Origin: Cristatella mucedo
Taxonomy: Eukaryota > Bryozoa > Phylactolaemata > Cristatellidae
Assembly (NCBI GenBank): GCA_009760855.2
Contig: WPIO01000001.1
Location: 12,571,501 to 12,635,500, forward strand
Direction: 5' to 3'
DNA length: 64,000 nucleotides
Shown here: one piece after another, positions 47,173 to 58,544 of the stretch
How the letters are laid out: every line of letters begins with the position of its first letter
Numbering within the stretch: the stretch's first letter is position 1
Translations under genes and position numbers: made by a program
Notes under the pieces: generated by a model
Database searches by the model: none
What the model was told of the DNA's origin: nothing
Seen by the model: only the letters and a program-made list of their open reading frames with translations

Positions 47173-47732
47173 TCACTTCTGCGGGCCCTACCTTGCAGTA
47201 ATTAAATCAAAGTTTTGCGGCTATCCTTCTGCCTATGCGCTGTACGTCCGACAGTCACCTTTTGCGTCTGCTACCGCGTGTAATGAATTTGAATATTTAC
47301 CTTCCCTGCTTAATATGCTCCTGCTTAAGACAGCCATTCTTGAATACCGTCTTTTTTGTTCACGTCTGGCTTTCTTGCTTACTTGAGCTCTATTCAGTGC
47401 ATTTAGCTGACCAAAATGTCTTCAAACTGACAGTCCTGGGCGTCACGACGTGATGAGGGATGTGTGCGTGCTTTTTTTGCTTGTCTAAAAGCAAGACACC
47501 ATGTATGTCATTCATATGACAGGTGCTTAGTGTGGTGAGAAGTTCTCTACTTTAATGTTTCTTTCTATCACCGAAGCAGCATCCCTAAGAACATAGCTGC
47601 TATCCAGATTCTTTAGGAAAGATTAGCTGCGTTCGGTGATTTATTCCTGCTGTCTTGTTTCGATTCACCGATCGCACTCAGTTGCTTTCTGGGCAAGTTA
47701 CAGCAGCAGACAATGCAATTGAACATGCTTAG
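47173..47732. other. Partial unit sequence before the unit-4 RetB
   Basis: Diverged counterpart of the region just right of the RetA site (14705-15300). It begins inside the unit because the FEM-1 gene and most of its 3' flank are missing at the junction. No gene is seen. Confidence 0.6.
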
Positions 47733-48056
47733 CTGTTCGCATGATTGGAGTACAGACCCTAGGCTTGCCGGCACACTGCCGCTGCAGGCAGACCGGTAAT
47801 GCCCTGAACTACTTCATGGTCCAACAGCTGGTGGCTGGGACGTAGGGACGGGCCCGTGCCCAATTGTGGTCTGGCGGCTGTCGTTTATCTCCAGGCCGGC
47901 TCTGTCCTCCAGACAGCTCACAGGATGAGTTGTTGCTCGGACGGAGTTGGGGACAGAAGCGAATCCATCCTGAGAGAGAGAGAGTGACAGAGAGGGACAA
48001 AGAGAGAGAGTGCGAGAGTGAGACGAAGAGAGAGACAAAGAGAGAGAGATAGAGAA

Positions 48057-48089
<33 letters not shown>

Positions 48090-50514
48090 AAGAGAGAGAG
48101 GGCGATAGAGAGAGAGACAAAGAGAGAGATCGAGAAAAAGAGAGATAAAGAGAGAGAGAGAGACAAAAAGAGAACAGCTGCGTTTCGGCAGACCGCAGCT
48201 GGAACAAGCGAGAATACATGCTCCTGACAACAAACACCGGTGTTCTGCCTGCTTCCGCCTACATACTTAGTTGGGAGAACATTATCAACTACAAACTTTT
48301 TCTGGGCGGGATCAGCTGTGTGGCCCGTGTAAAGATGAGTGTGAAAGTAAAACTGATGGAAGTACCAATCTCTAAATTCAAACGCAGCTGACTTCGCTGA
48401 ATGTCTGAATCAGTTTAAAAGATTTGCCAAGACACAAGCAGTCAGTGAATTGCAAAATTTTCTCCCACTATTCCTTTAACGTGGGGAGTACGCCGTATAT
48501 GAAGGCGTCCCTGACGAGGCTAAGAAAGACTATGCCACGGTAAGAAAAACGTTGCTGGCAGCATTCTAGTTGAATTGCTTCGATGCATACGAAGAATTTG
48601 CCTCGAGTCGCCTTGCAGAAGGCGAAAACGGGGATGTTCTTTGGTCGGACTTGAATTGGTGAATTAGCTGGCTTGACTGGTGGCTGACAATTTCGTCAAA
48701 TTCGCCTCTGTCGCTGGGCTACTGGAGGCCGCCAAGGGGCACCTCCAAGCCTCATGCAACCTCCCTGATATGCCGATGAAAATTTTTGTCGACAACCCTC
48801 GCGTCATAGTGAAGGCGAGCGGCACACCGAATGCGGCAGATAGTGGATTCGCATCTGTTTCTCGTTCAGGATGGCGTACCCAGGCGCCCACTTGCAGGGA
48901 TGTTGTGTGTTTCCTGTACAAGGCCATCAGGCACTTGAGCCGTGATTGTCCTTCTGACGCAGGGCTTAATGGTCACGGGAAGCTCAATTGAATCTGTAGG
49001 AGCAATTACAATCTCACTGCTAACTGCTCGGATCGGGCCTATGTACCAAAATGGCCAAAAAAGAATAGGCATAGCATGCATTACTTCCCCGGTGCTTTCC
49101 CCTCCTTTACAGCACGCCTTCCCTCGGTAGGTGTTCTCAACGAAAACTTCGGGGTGTCTTCGATGGTGAATACTGGGTGCTCGAGGTCCATCATTTCGTC
49201 GGCTTTTGCTAACCCGGTGAGGGTAAGGCAAGGGTGCGAGGACGTTGTAATATTGAAGGAAGTCACCACTGTCTGCAAGTCCAAGTGCGTCGCGACGGTA
49301 GCCCTTTTCGGGCGAACTATAGTGCTTCACTGATTTGTATCAGATGTCGTTCCTGGTTTCGGGTTACTGCTCGGTATGGATGCCATTTAATTTCTAGGTA
49401 GCGTGGTTATCGGTTTCTCTTCTTGTCAAGTTGATTTCTTTGGCCAAAAAAGAATTCCAGAGCCACACCAATGCCGTTCCGATGCATCGGTGGTGGCGTC
49501 TGCTGGTGCCAAACGGGCTGTAGCATCTTCGACCGATGACGTACTGATTGAGGACACGGACCTCAACGGCAGTATTCCATCGGGGACGCTAGTCAGTCAA
49601 GTGGTAGTAGACACATCGTCGTGTGGTTCCCCAATTGACGAACCATATCGCTTAGTACCTTTTCAAAGAGGAAAGTCGGTTACGAAAAAAACTGGGAAAG
49701 TTTATCAAGAAAGCTGGCTGCAGCTTTTTCTTGGTCATTGTGATGGCCTGATCCCTCTAACAGTCGTCGTACAGGCAAGCAAGTGCAAGGTGAGGCTCGT
49801 AATACACTACGGCGAACTAAATCGGTTTATTTTAAGTCACACGGCAGACGGTCTGTGTCTACCACTAAGCTCAAAGCGTAGCGACGGCTTGGCCAGAACG
49901 TGAGCATAATTTACCTTCGAAAAGCATACTTGCAGATGCATGTTAATCCTGCTCTCAGAATATATCAGGTCATGGAGTACAAGGCCGTTCGTACTAGCTT
50001 AGTCGACTAGGTTTCGCACGTAATGACGCACCGAAAAAAATGAGGGCGACTCGCACAAAGGTCCTTTCCGTGAATGAGTACGTAGTGGTACTAAGTCGTT
50101 TGTTAATGATATTGTCGTTAAGAACAGCTTCGTCTCAAATGCTGATATAATCGACTTGCTATGAACGGTCAGTTTGGAGGCGAAGCCTCCGGAAAGCCTA
50201 GTTGGCCGAAGGATTCGAAGATCCGCTGGCCACGTCGGTTAGGACCCAGTCTTTAGTTAAAATTTCTTAGCCGTGGCGATCGAATTGCCACTGCGATTTC
50301 GTGCCGACGATCCTATTTCAGTCAGTTGGAATGTACCGAATCTGGATAGTGGCATCATCTGGCGTGACGCCAGTACCGTGGCCGTCGGAACATGCTAGGA
50401 TATATGAAGAAGAATCGAAGCTAATACCTACTGGCTGCTAAAAGCTGACGACACAGTTCACATGAACCTTGCAGACCGGGGGACCGTCGCCAAAAGCCTG
50501 GATCTGGCTACTGT
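47733..50514 (+). mobile_element. RetB in the partial unit: truncated, 3' part deleted
   Basis: 5' LTR about 47733-48293, enlarged by about 220 bp of GA-rich repeats (47950-48173). The gag start codon is present here (48334) but frameshifts follow; gag pieces lie at 48330-49020. Protease at 49076-49333 keeps a normal-looking NTGCSRSII region. RT pieces run 49400-50213, then a deletion at about 50214 jumps to the connection/RNase H part, and the element stops at about 50514, joined to FEM-1 promoter sequence. Integrase and 3' LTR are absent. Confidence 0.75.
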
Positions 50515-50695
50515 GAGTCCATTGCGAACGTTTGGTATTGTTCGTTCTGGAACCGTCTCCACGAGCTTTCAGTCGTTCTTCGCTCGCAGCCGAACCACCT
50601 TCATCGCTCACTTGCTGACGGTATAAGAACTTTCGTTATCCCATAACATCATTATCAGCAGAAGTTTTGAGCATAGCCGTATTGCTAGCGGGACA
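50515..50695 (+). promoter_or_regulatory. 5' region of FEM-1 copy 4
   Basis: Matches 1699-1879 almost exactly, including TTTCAGTCG (about 50568-50576). Sequence upstream of this point is retroelement. The join shows how little flank was retained. Confidence 0.4.
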
Positions 50696-52859
50696 ATGGA
50701 AGAAGGAAAAGAAGCGCCGGATTTCTCAGCCAGTCTCCTCGCCCTGGATCCTACTGGCAAGGAAGAAGCACTCAAAGAGTTCTGCGAGGAGGTATTCATT
50801 GCTGCTGTAAATGGACAGCTTGCAGCGCTGAATCGTCTCCTCAGCTCCTGTACGCAAGAGTATCGAGACGCTGCTCTGCGTTTCTCCAAGAAGGCTGGCC
50901 TCGAGACACTTACTCCTCTTGTAGCAGCAGCTAAGATAGGTCGTCTAAAGATTGTCGAAGCTCTTGTAACAGACTTTAATGTTGATATTGATCAACCAGC
51001 CTCACTAATGATAGACAAAACCATAAATGCCGATGCTACCGCTCTTTGGTGTGCGGCAGCATGGGGCCACTTCGACGTCGTCAAAGTGCTCGTAGCCGCT
51101 GGCGCCCGTGTTAATCATGCGAGTGGTACAAGGTTTACGCCACTTAGGGCTGCTTGCCGCCTAGGCTACATGGATCTCATCCGTTACTTGATAAGTAATG
51201 GCGCCGACGTCAACTCAGTCGACGATCGTGGTTGCACGTGCCTCATGCTTGCATCCTTTCTCGGCAACGTTGACGTGGTTCGCTGTCTTGTTGAACACGG
51301 AGCGAATATAGATCCTAGTCATGATTGCGCTACATCTGCTTTGCATTTGGCAGCCGAGAAAGGAAAAATTGATATAGTGACCTATCTAATCTCACGAAAT
51401 GCTTCTGTGTCGACGGCCAACCCCCATTATGGCAGCAGCAGCCAACGGCAGAGTGGACATAGTGGAATGGTTGGCTGCGAAACTGTCTTGTGGTCCCAAG
51501 GATCGTTTAGAAGCAGACGAGCTTATTGCTGCTTCGCTCGCCAATTCCGGTAAGAATGTAAACTTGTCGAGGTCAGCCTTGGGCTGGAAGCCCTGCTAAT
51601 GCAGGAGCGAATTCTAGGTCTCCAGCACCCAGCAGTGGCTTACCATTTGAAATATCGAGCTGCTCGGCTTGCAGAAGCCGGAGACTGCAGCCGCGGCCTC
51701 AGACTTTTATTACGTGCCGCCCAGGCAAAGCTGAATAATGAGTTTTGTATTACTAACCAACTGTCACGAATCACCTAATCTTTTGGTTTTATGAGTGTTG
51801 TATTGCTTACTGTTGCGAATCACAAAATCATTTGGTTCCATGTTCGAGGCAGGGGAGCCAATACCTTGCACTCTACTGAAAAGGGCAATGGAGCTGCTGT
51901 GTCTAGACATTAGCCATGCTCGTGTATAGAATAGCGACGGAGCTAAAATGGTGAGAACTGTTGCGAATCACAAAATCGTTTGGTTCCATGTTCAAGGCAG
52001 GGGAGCCAATACCTTGCACTCTACTGAAAAGGGCAATGGAGCTGCTGTGTCTAGACATTAGCCATGCTCGTGTATAGAATAGCGACGGAGCTAAAATGGT
52101 GAGAATCTTGCATTTTTTTTGACGCGCCATGCATCCGATCATCGGGCTCCAGCAGCTTGCGGCACCTTCTGTCGTCGTCGTTGTAACAGGCCTGATTTCG
52201 ATTTTGATTTCCTTTCAATGCGATCGCTTTGCGCTCGTCGGTCTGGTCTGACACTTGTTGGTCGTTTTTACTGCACTTCGCATTTGTAGGCTGTGGAATT
52301 CAACATAGAGGCGATGCTGAACTTCGTGGCATTTGCCACGCAGTCTCTGCTCTCCGAAGTGGAAATCTTTGACCTTCACCGTGTCACCTATCGTTTCTGC
52401 AAGATGGACGTTCGACTGGGCAACGGCTTGAGTCTCCTGCACATAGCTGTGAGCCACTGGACGGGTGCTGATTTTGACACGGGCGATGAGTTCAACTTTC
52501 CCATCAGTGATGTTGCAGGCTGGCTTCTCGAATGCGGGCATAGTGCCGACTGCCGTGATAGTAATGGCGACAATCCGCTTCACTTTGCCGTCCAGCTCCA
52601 CAACCCAATGAACGATTTCACAAAGCTGCACGACATAATCATGCTTATCTTCAAGTACGGCGGGCATCTAGACTGCGCAAACGTGCACGGCAAAACGGCC
52701 CTGCAGTGTTGTGCAACCGGCATCGCCGAGGTTATCCTCAGGCGGCAAATTAAGCCGCGACTGATGTGCTTAGCGGCTAGGGCTGTCAAGCGAACCGGTT
52801 CTAGCACCTACGAGGGTGTGCTGCCGAAAGACCTTCTGGACTTCGTGAACCTGCACTGA
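50696..52859 (+). pseudogene. fem-1-like: FEM-1-like copy 4, broken exon 1, intact exon 2
   Basis: Exon 1 starts normally (50696) and is close to copies 1/2 for about 700 bp. A deletion of about 11 bp near 51412 shifts the frame, so the protein runs off to a stop at 51551-51553 (285 codons). A larger deletion of roughly 230 bp follows at about 51560-51570, after which stops accumulate, and the 3' end of the exon is tandemly duplicated (51809-52104). Donor GT at 52099, intron 52099-52289, and exon 2 at 52290-52859 is fully open (189 codons), with the VHL box LMCLAARAV and FVNLH, but diverges from copies 1/2. The poly(A) hexamer present in the other copies is gone. It cannot encode a full FEM-1 protein. 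A truncated ankyrin-only product without the ligase box is conceivable but unsupported. Confidence 0.85.
51809..52104 (+). repeat. 148-bp tandem duplication of the exon 1/intron boundary
   Basis: Two copies (51809-51956 and 51957-52104), nearly identical, each running from ACTGTTGCGAATCAC to the GGTGAGAA donor. Two donor sites therefore exist (51951 and 52099). A further partial copy of the same exon segment lies at about 51757-51790. Confidence 0.85.
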
Positions 52860-53474
52860 GAGTTGTAGGAGTAAGCTTCGGCGGCCAGTGCCACCATTTC
52901 GTGCTCTCGTGTTACCTCAGCTGCCGTGTCATAGCACTCGTGTAGTGCTGCAGTCTCTCCTCTGGTCTCTCATCTCCGAGCCGACTTTTTCTCATCTGCT
53001 TTTGTGCACGCGACGTTGCTCTGTTTTTATTTGTTGCTGTTGGCATTCACCTCTCGGCCTTAAAGAGCCGTTGGGCAGGTGGCCGGCACTTTGCGTTGGG
53101 TGTACTAGTGGATACGCTGTCATGACCATATGCCTAAGCTGACTCGTTGAGCCGCTGCCTGACACGAGAGAGCTGCGCTTCTTTTGAAGACAGCCGTGAC
53201 ATTGCATCTGAAGCGTCCCTGCGGCTCCATTCTCCTATCGCAACATGGCACGGTGTAAAGAGCAACGTCATTCGAGCTTCGACTCAGTGCAATTTTCAGT
53301 ATTCCGAAAGCCTCGAGGGCAGCTCGGCCTTTGCTCGTGCTCGATGTGTATTTCTTGTAGCTTTTTCTCATTTGTAGCAGCAAGCCTTGAAATGTAGAGC
53401 ACGAGTACTTGCATGTGCATGTACTCGTGCTCACATTTAGATTACCAAGTAAACGGAATTATGGTAGCAGACAG
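52860..53474. other. 3' flank of FEM-1 copy 4 without poly(A) signal
   Basis: Diverged counterpart of 4003-4718. The AATAAATAG of the other units is replaced by GTGTAAAGAGCAACGTC near 53252-53268, so no AATAAA is present. No gene is seen. Confidence 0.6.
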
Positions 53475-53985
53475 GCTGTATCCATCGGTTCGCTTCAAGG
53501 TGCGCCCTCGCCTTGAAGGCCTATGGTTTACCTCAGACATCAGACCAAGCATCGTACCACCCGCTCCTCGGAATCCATCAGTCTACAAATACCTCGTACA
53601 AATCTCAAATCCTTTGGAGACCGTGCATTTAGTTCGTATGCTCCCACAGCCTTGATATCCCTCTTGACTTGCGTCAGAACATCCCCTGACCTGACCACAT
53701 TTAAAAACACACCTATTTAGGACAGCATTTAGTCTGTCCCTGTGATTTGTCCTTCATGTGCATATGCGTGCTGACACTGTGAATACTGCCACTAACCACA
53801 TTTGCATGCTGACCCTGCGCATGTCACCTCTAACTATGTTATTCATTTTGTTCGTTTACCTAGCATGATATTACTTACCATTTAATTGCATTTCCCTTTG
53901 CAGCAAATGTAAAGAGCCCAGAGAGAGATTGAGTTCTCTCTTATGGTGCTTCTGCAAGTGCATGATTATTATTATTAATGCAATA
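53475..53985 (+). repeat. LINE 3' end with (ATT)n tail, unit 4
   Basis: Translates in pieces to a non-LTR RT C-terminus: RTNLKSFGDRAFSSYAPTA near 53602-53658 and DLTTFKNTPI near 53690-53720. A 3' UTR and (ATT)n at about 53966-53978 follow. It is better preserved than in units 1-3 and sits at a different place relative to the adjoining block. Confidence 0.65.
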
Positions 53986-54285
53986 TTTTTGCTGGACCAA
54001 TAGACTTGAGACCTCTGCAGCTGTGCCAAATAGCCTATGGTTTGGTGCAGACCTTTTTTGGCTAGGACTACCAAACAAAAACTTGAAAACACATGCAAAT
54101 GATGACTTTTTGTTCGTCGACTGGCTTACGAGGGCTGTTTTGGGTCGTACCGGCCTGTCTTAGTCAAGTCTAGATTCAATATGAAGTTAGCTGAATCACA
54201 GATGCACAGACCAAAGATGCTGGCTGATGCAGACCGTCCAAAATCCTAAGCGCTCCCAGGTCCACCTTGCCTACTGATCTGGCAG
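53986..54285. repeat. Repeated block also at 5475-5770, 23830-24120 and 37140-37440
   Basis: Shares AGACTTGAGACC, GCCAAATAGxCTATGG and TAGATTCAATATGAAGTTAGCT with the block that precedes the LINE in units 1-3; here it follows the LINE. Nature unknown. Confidence 0.6.
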
Positions 54286-56318
54286 GGTCTGGTTGTGGTT
54301 TGATCCGCGAAGCAGAGCCAGCCGATGCCCAACAACAAACTGTTTGTTCCCGCGCAGTGCCTCGAGGTGCACCACCCTTCTCACCCTTGACTGCCCTCCC
54401 TCCATCGGCGTACCGTCCTCGCCCACTCCCTCCCAATCACAACTCATCCCGTGAGTTGGCTGGAGGACAAAGCCGGCCTGTGGATACACCACAGACGTCA
54501 GATCGCTGCTGACAGCCGGCTTGTCCTTATGCCACAGCCACCAGCTGTCAGACCCTGGGTAGGCTCCGGGAGCTACCAGTCTGCCTGCAGCTGCAGTTGC
54601 CGAGCGATACGAACCAACCAAATTCCCCTCGATCTCAAGGATCAGCATCATTGGCATGCCATCCGGTCAAAACATAGTCATGGTATCGGTGAGGAAGTGT
54701 CACAGCCTGTCGGGGCCGCTGTCGTGGTTCAGCTCTGTAGCCTTCAGATGCTGGGGGCGCCTCCTCCTGCCCTGGTACTAGACACAAGTCGCAGACGTGG
54801 CAACGCACACCGTCGATCTCGATTCCAACACACTGGCCCTTGCTGGTCACCGTGCCCATGGGCCACTCGGTCGTGCAACGAGGGCCGGCGGGCTTCACAA
54901 AAACTCACTGGCCGATCGCGTATTGAGCATTTGTCGAGCTCTGATTTGTCTGTGACCCGAAGAGGGGGCATGTTCACCCATAGAAGTTTTGAGTAACTGC
55001 AGGCCGGGCGAAGCCAGCCTGCGACTTGGAAATGCCCGATCAGCTGCCAGCACTACGAAAACAGCTGCCGTCGCAATGGGGCATCGGGCAATGGGCTCAC
55101 CACGTTGTCGCGTTGCCAACGAAGCTCCTCATCTTCCTCCGGCCTGTATACGCGAAGCCGAAGAACCCCTTCCGCCAACTAGTCTTTCCGGCGGCTTCGC
55201 TTCCAAACCAAATGTTCGTAGCAAGTCGATTACTTAAGCATTTGAGACGACGCTATTATTGACAACAATATCGTCAACAAACAAATCAGTACCAGTATGA
55301 ACTCGTTCATTCATGGAGAGGACCTTTGTCAGAATCGTGGTCTTTATTGTCGGGGCGGCATTAAGCCCGAAAGCTAGTCGTGGTGAGGCAGTACCGACGG
55401 TCTTTGTACTCTACGACTTGATATTGTCCGAGAGCAGGATTACCATGCACCTGCAAGTATCCTTTTCGCAGTTGAATTGTGCTCACGCTCTCGCCCAGCC
55501 AGCACCATGCCCTGACCTTAGTGCTACACACATCGCCGCTTGCCGTGTGACTTGAGATAAACTGATTTAGTTATCGGTACTCCATTATGGGCCTTACTTT
55601 GCCCTTACTTTCCTGCACGACGGCTATTAAAGGGATCAGGCCACCACAATGACCAGCGAATGGCTGCAATCAGCCTTCCTTGATCCACTCTTCCACTTCC
55701 TTTTCGTAATCTGCACGAATTTTCTCTTCCACACGGTACTAAGTGATATGGTTCGTCTATTTGGGGACGGCACAACGATTTGTCCACTCTCACTTGACTG
55801 ACCTGCGCCCCTGATGGAATACTGCCTTGAAGTCGGTGTCCTCAATTAGTTCGTCAGCGGTCGGTGATGTTACAGCCCGTTTGACACCAGCAGACGCCAC
55901 TGCTACGGCCTCGGAACGGCACTGTACTGGCTATGGAATTCCCGTTTGGCACATGAATTTAACTTGGCCGCCGGAGGGACCGATAATCACTCCGCTTAGG
56001 AGTTCAATGGCATCCATACCGAGTAGTGACCCAAAACCAGGAACGACATCTGACACAAGGCAGTCCAGCACTATGGTTCGTACGCAGAGGGCTACCATCC
56101 CGACGCACGTGGACTAGCAGGCAGCGGTGGCTTCATTCATCATCACGACCTCCTCGCACGCTCGTCTAACCCTCGCAGAGCCTGCAAGCGTCACCGAAAT
56201 GACGGACCTCGAGCACCCAGTATCCACGAGCGCAGACGCCTCGGAGTTTTTGTTGAGGACACGTACCCAGGGAAAGTGTGTCAAAAAGGAGGGGAAAGCA
56301 CCGGCGCAGTAATGCATG
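54286..56318 (-). mobile_element. RetA/B-like element fragment, minus strand, truncated
   Basis: Read right to left: the end of the gag-protease junction and a protease with ALVDTGCSRSVIS (56317-56114), RT pieces with FVDD near 55270, and the connection region (GHFQVAGWLRPACS) near 55020. There is then a direct jump at about 54985 to the integrase C-terminus (54898-54635, RCTTEWPMGTVT and VPGQEEAPP), so RNase H and the integrase core are deleted. An LTR-like region of about 340 bp follows to about 54286. Several stops interrupt all frames. Its gag side is cut by the insertion of RetD. Confidence 0.75.
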
Positions 56319-56660
56319 TGTTGTGTGAGGCTGCTGCTTCCCGGCCGCTAGTACATGCCCCACCGCCTCTTTCCCCGCCTGCGGCGGGTGGTTGAACCAA
56401 GCAGCCTTTGACGTCAGCATGTGGCCCGCCACAGATACCCGCCTGCGGTGGGTGATTGAACCAAGCAGCCTTTGACGTCAGCATGGGCCCCACCAAAGAT
56501 GCACTCACGCATCTGTAGTGAGTCAGCCCCAGCTCGTATATGTACCCCACTGGGGAATAAAGAAGGAGAGTCTCGTTCACCGCTTACGTTCGCCCGCTCG
56601 TGTCTTCGTGTCTCCGTGAGACTCCACTAGCGCTGCAGCCGGAGACACAGTAACATAACA
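56319..56660 (+). repeat. RetD 5' LTR
   Basis: 342 bp from TGTTGTG to CATAACA, which are inverted repeats with one mismatch. It contains an internal duplication of about 55-60 bp (the CCCGCCTGCGG...TTGAACCAAGCAGCC and TTTGACGTCAGCATG segments, 56376-56490), a TATATG near 56538 and AATAAA at about 56557-56562. Confidence 0.75.
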
Positions 56661-56661
56661 T

Positions 56662-56677
56662 TGGTAGCAGAGAATGG
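56662..56677 (+). promoter_or_regulatory. RetD primer binding site (tRNA-iMet)
   Basis: TGGTAGCAGAGAATGG begins one base after the LTR and is complementary at 15 of 16 positions to the 3' end of eukaryotic initiator tRNA-Met as I remember it (...CCTCTGCTACCA). Confidence 0.65.
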
Positions 56678-56808
56678 CTACTTCATGCATCTTGTACGAG
56701 TAAGTTATAACCGTTTCTAACTGTCGAGGCGCTCGTCGTATATCTGGAACTGGAAAGCGAGAAGCGAACGATAAAAGAAGTCAAGGAAGCTTTAAAGGAG
56801 GCTTTCTC
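56678..56808 (+). pseudogene. gag: RetD gag, 5' part before the RetC insertion
   Basis: A short gag segment is readable (YLELESEKRTIKEVKEALKE near 56738-56800). The ATG at 56674 overlaps the primer site and meets a stop almost at once, so the start is damaged. The last five bases TTCTC (56804-56808) are the left target duplication of RetC. Confidence 0.6.
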
Positions 56809-57053
56809 TGTGGTTTTATTTAATTGATGACACTGCCCCTGGTCGCTGTACGAGTGGGCTGTGACACTCCATGTGGTAAGCAACCCGGACATGCTATTAG
56901 TGTTTGTTTTGAAAAGGGAGTCGGGGGACTCCGGTGGGCGAAAGGGGCGAGAAGAGTTGTGCTTTGCCCTGCTCCGTGTCTAGGGACAATAAACTGGTGG
57001 TGTTGCCCGTCGGCTAGCGTTCTGTGTGGTTCGCGACGATAATTCAGACTACA
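56809..57053 (+). repeat. RetC 5' LTR
   Basis: 245 bp, TGTGG to CTACA, with AATAAA near 56988-56993. It is followed by AGCTACTTCGGCAG, again without the TGG of a normal primer site. Confidence 0.9.
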
Positions 57054-57069
57054 AGCTACTTCGGCAGTA

Positions 57070-57768
57070 ATGGACAACGTAAAGTTCAGCCACATCGTCA
57101 CTCAATTCAACTGCAGCGGAGACTTTGCGGGCTGTGTGGAAATGTTTGATCTGGTGGCAGAGATTCAAGGTATTGTCGCTGCCGACCGCCACAAATTCCT
57201 GCCCCTTTTTCTAACCGGCGGAGCGTTCGCCGTGTACCAAAGCATCGATGGACAGGCGAAGAAAAACTATACCATCGTAAAAGAGGCTCTTCTGGCTACA
57301 TTTTTGGCGGATAAATTTAAAGCTTATGAGGAGCTCACAACACAACGGCTCCAAGCTGGGGAACCAGTGGACGTATACGCATCGATTTTGGCCCGGCTGA
57401 CCGAATTGGTGAGTGCGGCGGCGAAGGATGACTTGACAAAATGCGCGTTCGTCACCGGCCTTCCAGAGGACATCCGAAAGCAGCTACGCGCGGCGTGTGA
57501 GCTCGACAAGATGGCGATTTCTGAGGTCGTTGAGAAGGCTCGAGCGCTTATGAGTTGCCAGGAGCTGAGCTACTCGGCCGCTGCTGAGGCACTAGGAGCT
57601 ACAGGCTCTCGCCCGACTCCACGGAAGCGCTTTTGTTTCTTCTGCAAAAAGGAACGGCACATAAGTCGCGACTGTCGTTCGTAGCAAAGGCAGCGAAGGC
57701 TGTGTTTTGGAATCGGCGACGACCTAGCAACGATATGTCTGGAGCGTGCACAGCCAAAACACGAGTAA
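57070..57768 (+). pseudogene. gag: RetC gag, one TAG stop
   Basis: Element capsid/nucleocapsid. ATG 57070 (MDNVKFSH), then FNCSGDFAGCVEMFD, LPLFLTGGAFAVYQ, FVTGLPEDIRKQLRAACELD and a CCHC knuckle CFFCKKERHISRDC near 57633-57676. TAG at 57682-57684 interrupts it, but the same frame continues through a second, degraded knuckle region to TAA 57766-57768, matching the end of RetA gag. Protease is in the -1 frame relative to gag, as in RetA, but the slippery site has decayed (CCAAAACAC). Confidence 0.8.
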
Positions 57769-58544
57769 GGGGAGGCGCATGTTATAGCGCATTCCCCTGC
57801 TTGTCAACTCGATTGCCAACAATCAGTGTTCTCAACGGTGGTGGTCGTATTATGAAGGCGCTCCTTGATACTAGCTGCTCTCGGTCGATCGTGACTAAAT
57901 CTTATGTACTGCTTGCCACCTCGGCAAAGTCTTATCCCGTTAACGAGCCAGTAATTACGTTCAATGGAGCAGTCGCTCGTTGCCGGTCGGCGTGCCGCAT
58001 GACATGCTCTGTGCAGGGCATCGCCATAGAGCTGGACTGCCTCGTATCCGAGATCGTACCGGGGTATGATATGCTCCTTGGCATGGATGCTGTGCGACAG
58101 CTGGGAGGCGTGGTGATAGACCCTGAAGGCGGTGTAGTAACCTTCAATGGGCAGTGCAATGCAATTAGGGCACTGTCGAGCGACGTCAGTGTTTCCGACA
58201 GAGACTTTTCGGCGGTGTACCGTGGCGGAAAATGGGTCGTGAAGTGGCATTGGGCCGAAGGCGTGACTTCTCCCACCTTGCTAAACCTCGTCGAGGCTTA
58301 CCGCGTTCCCGCCGACTTGCAGGCCGACTACGATAAGGAGATCCAAGAGTGGATCCAACTCGGCTGGCTGAAGCCCTACGAAGGGGAGTGTGAAGGCCTC
58401 GTGCCGCTAATGGCAGTGTTCCAGAGTAATAAAGACAAAGTGCGGCCCGTTTTATACTACCTCGAGCTGAACCAATACGTTTCCAGCCACACTGCCAACG
58501 GTGACGTTTGCAGCGAGAAACTTTGGGCGCCGCATGGGAAGTAA
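57690..58544 (+). CDS. pro-pol: RetC protease and RT N-terminus
   Basis: Aspartic protease and start of RT in one open frame. The active site is LLDTSCSRSIV near 57866-57898; Gly of the usual DTG is Ser, so activity is doubtful. GYDMLLGMDAVRQLGGVVID near 58065-58124 ends the protease. RT fingers follow: GLVPLMAVFQ and KVRPVLYYLELNQY (58400-58480). A frameshift at about 58525 throws the frame into a stop at 58542-58544; the RT continues at 58526 in another frame. In RetA the protease and RT are separated by an indel, so this copy shows that they were one frame. Confidence 0.75.
   Translation, partial: AAKAVFWNRRRPSNDMSGACTAKTRVRGGACYSAFPCLSTRLPTISVLNGGGRIMKALLDTSCSRSIVTKSYVLLATSAKSYPVNEPVITFNGAVARCRSACRMTCSVQGIAIELDCLVSEIVPGYDMLLGMDAVRQLGGVVIDPEGGVVTFNGQCNAIRALSSDVSVSDRDFSAVYRGGKWVVKWHWAEGVTSPTLLNLVEAYRVPADLQADYDKEIQEWIQLGWLKPYEGECEGLVPLMAVFQSNKDKVRPVLYYLELNQYVSSHTANGDVCSEKLWAPHGK

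Noticed and set aside
56824..57042. 72-codon frames repeated at 56824, 60568 and, on the minus strand, 46716
   Set aside because: They lie wholly inside the 245-bp RetC LTRs and reflect LTR homology, not a protein.
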